Shown here in pieces: positions 54,522-64,000 of a stretch of 64,000 bases of DNA (the first letter of the stretch is position 1; the number at the start of each line of letters is the position of its first letter). The position numbers and the translations under genes are program-made. Below the pieces are notes generated by a model. That model was not told where the DNA came from and searched no databases. It saw only the letters and a list, made by a program, of their open reading frames with translations. Source of the DNA: Symsagittifera roscoffensis (taxonomy: Eukaryota > Xenacoelomorpha > Acoela > Convolutidae); contig NC_087064.1 of NCBI RefSeq assembly GCF_963678635.1, positions 36,031,716 through 36,095,715 of the forward strand, given 5' to 3'.

Positions 54522-56070
54522 TTTTTGTAAACTCCGTTCGATGACTATGTACCATTATGTTGAGTTATCTGAAATTCAAGGAGGACATAGACCGGGCTGT
54601 CCGTTGAGTATATGAAATTTGACCAGAATGGCCTGAATTGCGTGGCAGAAATGAATTTTATTAGTAGTAGTTGGGTGACTAAATTGGTTGTTTCGAAGGG
54701 TTAACGGTGTTAATAGTACAATTGAATGAATTGGGAAAGATCATATGGAATGACGAATTAATTTTTTAATTTTGGCAACAAGCGTGCATGACCCGTCACA
54801 ATTGTAATTTTCGCAAAAACTGAAAAAGTGCGAAACTCACAACGATGGTTTTCGCTACTCGAGAGAAAAACATCGAACGACATCAATGTCCGAAGAACGC
54901 TCCGAGTTGTAAGGATAGTACAGCTACAATCGTTAACGAGCAATTCCCGAGAAATCGGAGGGCTATCGGGAAGATCAGCTACCCTTCCTGATTGCCAGGA
55001 AGACAGCTCTTCGACCGGTTTTGAGAATCCAGAAGAGTCTTTGAAAAGACAGCAGATATTGGTTTTTACAATTTTTGGCTTCCAGGATAGACTTTAATTG
55101 AATTTCATTGAAGACTAATTCAATTTCCAGAACACGAGAAGCCAAGAACTGAGTGAAAGGGTTGCTCCTTCTCCGATGGATATGATGAATTTTCTCCACT
55201 GAAACAAAAACAAAAGTACTATGATAATTCAGTAGTTGCCCTGTTTTCAGGAGTGACCTCGTGGTCTGGAAATACTGAGACCCAGCCATGAGCTCACTAG
55301 TTTTGCATAAAACTAAGTTAATAGCGCGGTTTGGCCGATAGCCTTAGGCTGTAATGACTTTGTCGACCCGATGTTAATGGACCACACTTTGAGATGGCTT
55401 TGGTAGAGACAGTTAAAAGCATAAGAAGCTGTGTTTAGACGCTAGCCAGTCGTGTTAGAACCTAGCTTTATTTTCCGTCGGTATGCATTTCCGGACGAGT
55501 TGAGCCAGAAAAATCTGCTGCGATCGTGCTAATTTTATTTCATCGTCCGACTTAAAAATGAAATATACTATAATGCCTATACCCATGTTTCTTGATTGGA
55601 AACTAATGTGGCACTCGTGGAAAATTAAAAATCAACTGTTACCAGCCTACTCATAAATTAAACACAAAAACTACCCTATCGATATATCGACAAAACTACC
55701 ATATGAGAACTTAAAAGTTATACTTCGTAGAAATATATAACGGACAAATTATAGAAAACTCGTTTTTTTAAACGATCAGAAACGACTTGGAATAAGATTT
55801 TAGATTACAAAGCTAACTCATCGGGTATATCACTAACATATCAACCAACGAAGACCAAATTTAAAACCTACTTCCTATTTTTATTTAAGGAAGATCCAGC
55901 AGTGGCAAACTATGTTAAGTATTCATGGAAAACATTTACGTTCATTTAGGGGAAAACAGTAACTCCATTTGTCATTTCTTTGATCTATAACATACATGTT
56001 TAAAATTAAAACTTGTTTTTAATGTGATCTTATTTTCGCTTAATTTTCATTAATATCTGACACACAAAGC
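54522..56070 (+). repeat. Array unit 2
   Basis: 1549 bp, head-to-tail with unit 1. An 89-residue plus-strand frame (54828-55097) is open here and partly open in most other units. The LINE ORF2 C-terminal fragment is near 55700-55950. Confidence 0.85.
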
Positions 56071-57030
56071 ATTTTGTAAATTCCGTTTGATGACTATGTA
56101 CCATTTTGATGAGTTACTTGAAATTCAAGGAGGACATTGACCAGGCTGTCCGTTGAGTATGTGAAATTCGACCAGAATGGCCTGAATTGCGTGACAAAAA
56201 AGAATTTTATTGGTAGCAGTTGTGTGAGAAAATTGGTTGTTTTGAAAGATTAACGTTGTTAATAGTAAAATTGAACAAATTGGGAAGGATCAATATGGAA
56301 TGACGAATTTCCTTTTTTTTGGCAATAGGCGTGCATGAATTGATAGAATTGGGAAGGATTGATAGAATTGGGAAGGATCGATATGGAATGACGAATTAAA
56401 CTTTTAATTTTGGCAATAAGCGTGCATGACCCGTCACAATTGTAAATTTTGCGAAACTGAAAAAGCGCGAAACTCACAACGATGATTTTCGCTACTCGAG
56501 AGAAAAACAGCGAACGACATCAATGTCCGATGAACGCTCCGAGTTGTAACGATAGTATACCTACAATCGTTAACGAGCAATTCCCGAGAAACTGGAGGGC
56601 TATTGGGAAGATCTGCTACCTTTCCTGATTGCCAAGAAGACAGCTCTTCGACCGGTTTTGAGAATCCAGAAGAGTCTTGGAAAAGACAGCAGACATTGGT
56701 TTTAACAACTTTTAGCTTCCAGGATAGCCTTTAATTGGGTTTTGGAATAAGACTTTAGATGACAAAGCTAACTCATTGGGTATACCACTAACCTACCAAC
56801 AAACGCAAACGCAGACCAAAATTAAAACCTACTTCCTATTTTTATTTAAGGAAGATCCAGCAGTGGCAAAATATGTTAAGTGTTCATGGAAAAAATTTAA
56901 GTTCATTTAGGGAAAAACAGTAACTCCATTTGTCATTTCTTTGATCTATAACATACATGTTAAAATTAAAACTTGTTTTTAATGTGATCTTATTTTCACT
57001 TAATTTTCATTAATATCTGACACACAAAGC
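56071..57030 (+). repeat. Array unit 3 (internally deleted)
   Basis: Only 960 bp. Near 56737 the sequence jumps from the middle of the block straight to the TGGAATAAGACT part of the LINE tail, losing roughly 590 bp. A small internal duplication of GATAGAATTGGGAAGGAT occurs near 56340-56378. Confidence 0.85.
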
Positions 57031-58495
57031 ATTTTGTAAATTCCGTTTGATGACTATGTACCATTTTGAAGAGTTACTTGAAATTCAAGGAGGACATTGA
57101 CCGAGCTGTCCGTTGAGTATGTGAAATTCGACCAGAATGGCCTGAATTGCGTGACAGAAACGAATTTCATTGGTAGCAGTTGTGTGAGAAAATTGGTTGT
57201 TTCGAAGGATTAACGTTGTTAATAGTACAATTGAACAAATTGGGAAGGATCAATATGGAATGACGTATTAAATTTTTAATTTTGGCAACAAGCGTGCATG
57301 ACCCGTCACAATTGTAATTTTCGCGAAAACTGAAAAAGCGCGAAACTCACAACGATGATTTTCGCTACTCGAGAGAAAAACAGCAAACGACACACAAAGC
57401 ATCAATGTCCGAAGAACGCTCTGAGTTGTAACAATAGTACACCTACAATCGTTAACGAGCAATTCCCGAGAAATTGGAGGGCTATTGGAGAGATCCGCTA
57501 CCTTTCCTGATTGCCAAGAAGACAGCTCTTCGACCGGTTTTGAGAATCCAGAAGGGTCTTGGAAAAGACAGCAGACATTGGTTTTAACAACTTTTAGCCT
57601 CCAGGATAGCCTTTAATTGAGTTTAATTGAAGACTAATTCAATTTCCAGAACACGAGAAGCTAAGAACTGAGGGAAAGGGTGCTCCATTTCCGATGGATA
57701 CAGTGAATTTTATTCACCGAAAAAAAACAATAGTAATATGATAAATCAGTAGTTGCCCTGTTTTTAGGAGTGACCTCGTGGTCTGGAGATACTGAAACCC
57801 AGAAATTAAGTTAGTTTGCGCGGTTTGGCCGCTGGTCTTAGACAGTAATGACTTTGTCGACCCGATGTTAATGGACCACACTTTGAGATGGCTTTGGTAG
57901 AGACGGTTAAAAGCATAAGAAGCTGTGTTTAGACGCTAGCCAGTCGTGTTAGAACTTAGCTTCATTTTCCATCGGTATGCATTTCCGGACCAATATTAGA
58001 CTTAAGCCGGAAAAATCTGCTGCGAACGTGCTAATTTTTTTTCATCGTCCGACTTAAAAATGAAATATACCATAATGCCTATACCCATGTTTCTTGGTTG
58101 GAATCCAATCGACATATCGACAAAACTACCATATGAGAACTAAAAAGTTATACTTCGTAGAAATATAACGGACAATTTATAGAAAACTCGTTTTTTAAAC
58201 GATCAGAAATGATTTGGAATAAGACTTTAGATGACAAAGCTAACTCATCGGGTATAACACTAACCTACCAACAAACGAAGACCAAATTTAAAACCTACTT
58301 CCTATTTTTATTTAAGGAAGATCCAGCAGTGGCAAATTATGTTAAGTGTTCATGAAAAAATTTAAGTTCATTTAGGGAAAAACAGTAACTCCATTTGTCA
58401 TTTCTTTGATCTATAACATACATGTTAAAATTAAAACTTGTTTTTAATGTGATCTTATTTTTGCTTAATTTTCATTATTATCTGACACACAAAGC
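57031..58495 (+). repeat. Array unit 4
   Basis: 1465 bp. Lacks the CATGAGCTCACTAGTTTTGC segment present in units 1, 2, 5 and 6 (junction near 57797), a deletion shared with the partial unit at the window's right end. The stretch CACACAAAGC is inserted near 57392 by an apparent local duplication. Confidence 0.85.
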
Positions 58496-60055
58496 ATTTT
58501 GTAAATTCCGTTTGATGACTATGTACCATTTTGATGAGTTACTTGAAATTCAAGGAGGACATTGACCGAGCTGTCCGTTGAGTATGTGAAATTTGACCAG
58601 AATGGCCTGAATTGCGTGACAGAAACGAATTTCATTGGCAGCAATTGTGTGAGAAAATAGGTTGTTTCGGCGGGTTAACGTTGTTAATAGTAAAATTGAA
58701 CAAATTGGGAAGGATCAATATGGAATGACAAATTAAAATTTTAATTTTGGCAACAGGCGTGCATGACCCGTCACAATTGTAATTTTCGCGAAAACTGAAA
58801 AAGCGCGAAACTCACAACGATTATTTTCGCTACTCGAGAGAAAAACAGCGAACGACATCAATGTCCGAAGAACGCTCCGAGTTGTAACGATAGTACACCT
58901 ACAATCGTTAACAACGTTAAAGAGCAATTCCCGAGAAATTGGAGGGCTATTGGGAAGATCTGCTACCTTTCCTGATTGCCAAGAAGACAGCTCTTCGACC
59001 GGCTTTGAGAATCCAGAAGAGTCTTGGAAAAGACAGCAGACATTGGTTTTAACAACTTTTAGCTTCCAGGATAGCCTTTAAATGAGTTTAATTGAAGACT
59101 AATTCAATTTCCAGAACACGAGAAGCTAAGAACTGAGGGAAAGGTTTGCTCCATTTCCGATGGATACAATGAATTTTATCCATCGAAAAAAACAATAGTA
59201 ATATAATAAGTTAGTAGTAGCCCTGTTTTTAGGAGTGACCTCGTGGTCTGGAAATACTGAGACCCAGCCATGAGCTCACTAGTTTTGCATAAAATTAAGT
59301 TAATAGCGCGGTTTGGCCGCTAGCCTTAGACAGTAATGACTTTGTCGACCCGATGTTAATGGACCACACTTTGAGATGGCTTTGGTAGAGACGGTTAAAA
59401 GCATAAGAAGCTGTGTTTAGACGCTAGCCAGTCGTGTTAAAACCTAGCTTCATTTTCCGTCGGTATGCATTTCCGGACGAATATTAGAGTTGAGCCAGAA
59501 AAATCTGCTGCGATCGTGCTAATCTTATTTCATCGTCCGACTTAAAAATGAAATATACCATAATGCCTATACCCATGCTTCTTGAATGGAAACTAATATG
59601 CCACACTTGGAAAATTAAAAATCATTTGTTATCAGCCTACTCAAAATCTAAATACGAAAACTACCCTATCGACCTATCAACAAAACTACCATATGAGAAC
59701 TAAAAAGTTATACTTCATAGAAATATATAAAGGACAAATTATAGAAAACTCGTTTTTTAAACGATCAGTAAAGATATGGAATAAGATTTAAGATGACAAA
59801 GCTAACTCATCGGGTCTACTAACATACCAACAAACGAAGAACAAATTTGAAACTTACTTCCCATTTTTATTTAAGGTAGATCCATCAGTGGCAACCTATG
59901 ATAAGATTTCTTGGAACAAATTTAAGTTCATTTAGGTAAAAACAGTAACTCCATTTGTCATATTTTTGATCTATAACATTCATGTAAAAATTATAACTTG
60001 TTATTAATGTAATCTTATTTTCGCTTAATTTTCCTTAATATCTGACACACAAAGC
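58496..60055 (+). repeat. Array unit 5
   Basis: 1560 bp, full length, including the LINE ORF2 tail near 59690-59936, which carries the same TAA after WNKI as unit 1. It has an extra AACGTTAAAG-type duplication near 58911-58922. Confidence 0.85.
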
Positions 60056-61600
60056 ATTTTGTAAATTCCGTTCGATGACTATGTACCATTTTGATGAGTT
60101 ACTTGAAATTCAAGGAGGACATTGACCGGGCTGTCCGTTGAGTATGTGAAATTCGACCAGAATGGCCTGAATTGCGTGACAAAAAAGGCTTTTATTGGTA
60201 GCAGTTGGGTGAGAAAATTGGTTGTTTCGAAGGATTAACGGTGTTAATAGTACAATTGAACGAAGTGGGAAAGATCATAAAGGAATGACGAATTAATTTT
60301 TTGATGTTGGCAACAGGCGTGCATGACCCGTCACAATTGTAATTTTCGCAAAAACTGAAAAAGTGCAAAACTCACAACGATGATTTTCGCTACTCGAGAG
60401 AAAAACAGCGAACGACATCAATGTCCGAAGAACGCTCCGAGTTGTAAGGATAGTACAGCTACAATCGTTAACGAGCAATTCCCGAGAAATCGGAGGGCTA
60501 TCGGGAAGATCTGCTACCCTTCCTGATTACCAAGAAGACAGCTCTTCGACCGGTTTTGAGAATCCAGAAGAGTCTTGGAAAAGACAGCAGATATTGGTTT
60601 TAACAATTTTTAGCTTCCAGGATAGCCTTTAATTGAATTTAATTGAAGACGAATGCAATTTTCAGAACAGGAGAAGCTAAGAACTGAGGGAAAGGGTTGC
60701 TCCATCTACGATGAATATGATGAATTTTCTCCACTGAAACAAAAACAATAGTACTACGATAATTTAGTAGTTGCCCTGTTTTTAGGAGTGACCTTGTAGT
60801 CTGGAGATACTGAGACCCAGCCATGAGCTCACTAGTTTTGCAAAACTAAGTTAATAGTGCGGTTCGGCGGATAGCCTTAGGCAGTAATGACTTTGTCGAC
60901 CCGATGTTAATGGACCACACTTTGAGATGGCTTCGGTGGAGACGGTTAACAGCATAAGAAGCTGTGTTTAGACGCTAGCCAGTCGTGTTAGAACCTAGCA
61001 TTGTTTTCCGTCGATATACATTTCCGGACGAATGTTAGAGTTGAGCCAGAAAAATCTGCTGCGATCGTGCTAAATTTATTTCATCGTCCGATTTAAAGAT
61101 GAAAAATACTATAATGCCTATACCCATGTTTCTTGATTGGAAACTAATGTGGCACTCGTGGAAAACTAAAAATGAACTGTTACTAGCCTACTCAAAAAGT
61201 AAATACGAAAACTACCCTATCGACATATCGACAAAACTACCATATGAGAACTGAAAAGTTATACTTCGTAGAAATATATAACGGACCAATTATAGAAAAC
61301 TCGTTTTTTAAACGATCAGTAGTGATATGGACTAAGATTTTAGATGACAAAGCTAACTCATCGGGTATACTAACATACCAACAAACGAAGATCATATTTA
61401 AAGCTTACTTCCTATTTTTATTTAAGGAAGATCCATCAGTGGCAACATATGATAAGTGTTCATGGAAAAAATTTAAGTTCATTTAGGGAAAAACAGTAAC
61501 TCCATTTGACATTTTTTTGATGTATAACATACATGTTAAAATCATAACTTGTTATTAATGTTAACTTTTTTTCGCTTAATTTTCTTTAATATCGAACAAA
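60056..61600 (+). repeat. Array unit 6
   Basis: Full-length unit ending the continuous array. Its LINE tail (61244-61486) is the best preserved, an 80-residue open frame. After about 61590 the sequence leaves the repeat. Confidence 0.85.
61244..61486 (+). pseudogene. C-terminal end of a LINE ORF2 protein
   Basis: Open frame of 80 residues reading IIENSFFKRSVVIW, DDKANSSGILTYQQTKIIF, FKAYFLFLFKEDP and ending KKFKFI. The pattern N-S-F-x-R-x-x-x-x-W-N-x-L followed by F-K-x-Y-L is typical of the extreme C-terminus of CR1/L2-like LINE ORF2 proteins. Equivalent, mostly broken fragments end every array unit, so each unit contains a LINE 3' terminus without its RT core. Confidence 0.6.
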
Positions 61601-63174
61601 CATTTGAATTTAATTGAATTTTGCAACTTAAGTGTTTATTTATTTATTTTTTGTTATTGAATGCGTATATTGCTCACTTTTATTCAGCGTTTTTTTTCAG
61701 TCAGGCCATGGACTCCATGGAAACTCTTGGTAAGTTGAATTAACAAAAAATTATGTAAAACCATAGGAATTCTAATACCAATTTTTGGGCGGTGGTGAGG
61801 GTTCAGGCCTTTTGCACTTAAGCTTCTCCATCCTAGCATGAAAAAATCATAGCGCTTCCAGTTTGTCAATTTTTAGTAAGTTTAAAACAATTTTTCACCT
61901 ACTTTCTCAAGTACAACCCCACAAAAGTGCTTCCTTGCTTTCTTAGTGCTGGACTAAGCGCTGCATAGAGTTAGCTTTTATCCATAAATAAATAAAGATG
62001 TTTTTTCACCGTGTATGTTTATTTAGTTGTCGCTAGCCAGTCGTCTAGCTTCTGATTATCTTGTTTAGTTTGTCTAAGTTAAAAGGAGACTATCGCACCG
62101 CATTGAACGGAGAAATTCTAGAAAACTAGGCCTAAAATCGATGTAATTTTAGTCGTATTCGTATTTCATGTTGATCTATGCCTTTGGGATAATGCACTTT
62201 TCGGCCTCTGAAGTTCATCCTTAGAGTTATCTGGCTGAGTTATCCTTAGAGTCATCTGGCTGTATTATTAAACACTGGCAATTGTATTATCCTTAAATTT
62301 GGCCGCGTTTTAGACAAACATATATTTTTTAATCTATACTTTTTTTCGATTCAGCTTGCGTCCTTTTTTGGGCTTTTTGTTTCAAAATTGCTATCTTTTT
62401 CGTTGTTTTTCAGCTTTTTTTTAAACGTTGCGTACGATTTGCATATTTAACAGGATTAATTTATTTGGATTGTTTTCCAGGTTTTGTTGGTTTTCTGAAA
62501 AAAAAAATTATGGTAATTGTTTGAATATTGTAGTCAAGTTTTTTGGTTTTCTTTTATTATAGTTTTTATCTTTGTTTATAGCAAGCTATCGAAAGTGCCT
62601 TTTGAAATCACCGAATGTTGATGATGGACATGCAGTTTGTTTGCTTCGAAGCTCTTGGTAAACTTGATGTTTACGGATTATAAAGTTTGGACTGAAAACT
62701 CACTTTATTCGTTTCCGTCTCATCTAATAGTTATTTAGAAATAAATAAATAAGAGTTGGTTTACCCGGAGTCATTTTGATGTTTCAGTCGACTGATTTCT
62801 ATAAGAAATTCTTAAAAATTCGCTTGTAGCTGGCAATTTCTTCAACTTATTTGATTTAATTGCATCTTTTCTCTTAAGAGCCACCTTATCTTTCGAACTC
62901 TAGCCTGTAATTTTGTAAAGCAAGTGGTGCGAATCTCTGCTTCTTCTCTGTGTTTGAATCATGTGATAGCTCAATTGATAATGAGTTCAATTTTCTTAGC
63001 TTTTACGGCATTTTTAGTCTTAAGCTAACGTCTACACGTGGGACGGCTGAGAGTCTGGGTGTAAATCTGGCGAGGACCTGTTAAATCCAAAATGAACCTT
63101 TTCTTTTTCCAAAGAAATTTTTGGCTTATTTCTTGGCTTTACAGTCGTCGACCCTCATTTTGTCTGCCCAGTAT
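61601..63174. other. Unrelated interval inside the array
   Basis: About 1.6 kb with T-rich runs and no coding stretch supported. CGCTAGCCAGTCGTCTAGC at 62031-62049 echoes the conserved GCTAGCCAGTCGT motif of the array units. No target-site duplication or terminal repeat was seen to define it as an insertion. Confidence 0.45.
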
Positions 63175-64000
63175 GCGCTTAATGAACTTTGGGAAAGGGT
63201 TGCTCCAATTCCGATGGATACGATGAATTTTCTCCACTGAAACAAAAACAATAGTAATATGATAAATCAGTAGTTGCCCTGTTTTTAGGAGTGACCTCGT
63301 ATTCTGGAGATACTGAAACCCAGAAATTAAGTTAGTTTGCGCGGTTTGGCCGCTAGCCTTAGACAGTAATGACTTTGTCGACCCGATGTTAATGGACCAC
63401 ACTTTGAGATGGCTTTGGTAGAGACGGTTAAAAGCATAAGAAGCTGTGTTTAGACGCTAGCCAGTCGTGTTGGAACCTAGCTTCATTTTCTGTCGGTATG
63501 CATTTCCGGACGAATATTAGAGTTGAGCCAGAAAAATCTGCTGCGATCGTGCTAATCTTATTTCATCGTCCGACTTAAAAATGAAATATACCATAATGCC
63601 TATACCCATATTTCTTGGTTGGAAACTAATATGCCACACTTGGAAAATTAAAAATCAACTGTTACCAGCCTGCTCATAAATTAAATACAAAAACTACCCT
63701 ATCGACATATCGACAAAAATACAATATGAGAACTAAAAAGTTATACTTCGTAGAAATATATAACGGACAAATTATAGAAAACTCGTTTTTTAAACGATCA
63801 GAAATGATTTGGAATAAAACTTTAGATGACAAAGCTAACTCATCGGGTATACCACTAACCTATCAACAAACGAAGACCAAAATTAAAACCTACTTGCTAT
63901 TTTTAATTAAGGAAGATCCAGCAGTGGCAAACTATGTTAGGTGTTCATGGAAAAAATTTAAGTTCATTTATGGAAAAACAGTAACTCCATTTGTCATTTC
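63175..64000 (+). repeat. Array unit 7 (partial, runs off the window)
   Basis: Starts in mid-unit at about 63185 (GGGAAAGGGTTGCTCC), lacks the same CATGAGCTCACTAG segment as unit 4 (junction near 63321) and continues into the LINE ORF2 tail (about 63728-63971) up to the end of the window. Confidence 0.8.

Noticed and set aside
53202-60478. Recurring minus-strand frame of about 61 residues in array units
   Set aside because: Recurrence simply reflects the tandem repeats; start and end positions drift between units, and the opposite strand has a more protein-like frame.
62960-63000. tRNA-like sequence (TAGCTCAATTGATAATGAG)
   Set aside because: Resembles a D-arm by chance; no matching acceptor stem, anticodon arm or T-arm.

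Overview
The window looks like repeat-dense, AT-rich nuclear DNA from an invertebrate animal. Everything recognisable is retroelement-derived: Ty3/Gypsy-type Gag, protease, reverse transcriptase (RT), RNase H and integrase, LINE-type endonuclease and RT pieces, satellite-like arrays, and one 200-N assembly gap (228-427). I see no intact host gene, tRNA, rRNA, bacterial operon or CRISPR array, and the sequence alone does not let me name the species.

Region 1 (1197-20111) is the centrepiece: an almost intact LTR retroelement of about 18.9 kb on the minus strand. Its two 410-bp LTRs (TG...CA) differ at a single position by eye. In its own reading direction it holds: 5' LTR, primer-binding site, a 1.25-kb leader with degenerate repeats, a 155-aa basic ORF overlapping gag, gag with zinc knuckle and protease motif (1290 aa), one in-frame TGA, pol (RT, RNase H, integrase with GPY motif), a cluster of three short ORFs (two strongly hydrophobic), a 378-codon ORF with no ATG, an 871-aa envelope-like membrane protein, a 601-aa protein of unknown function, a 1.6-kb 3' non-coding region and the 3' LTR. 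Two junctions between its ORFs are ATGA stop/start overlaps. The element appears to be a young, env-bearing Gypsy-type retroelement with an unusually large accessory gene set.

Region 2 (20112-25289) is the right flank. It starts with broken coding sequence on the plus strand ending in a membrane-segment-like stretch (possibly an old env relic), followed by about 3 kb I cannot classify.

Region 3 (25290-36422) is a direct tandem duplication of a 5.5-kb unit. Each copy carries a decayed LINE (SGNH-hydrolase-like ORF, APE endonuclease start, RT fragment) followed by a 1.2-kb block that recurs in Region 5.

Region 4 (36423-52842) has a 42-bp minisatellite, then a multiply frameshifted Ty3/Gypsy Pol relic (about 38975-43970, plus strand), then a very long decayed protein-coding relic (44302-52322) with a recognisable SGNH-hydrolase-like domain.

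Region 5 (52843-64000) is a head-to-tail array with a period of about 1.5 kb. Each unit joins the 1.2-kb block to the C-terminal end of a LINE ORF2. It is interrupted by about 1.6 kb of unrelated sequence (61600-63175) and runs off the end of the window.
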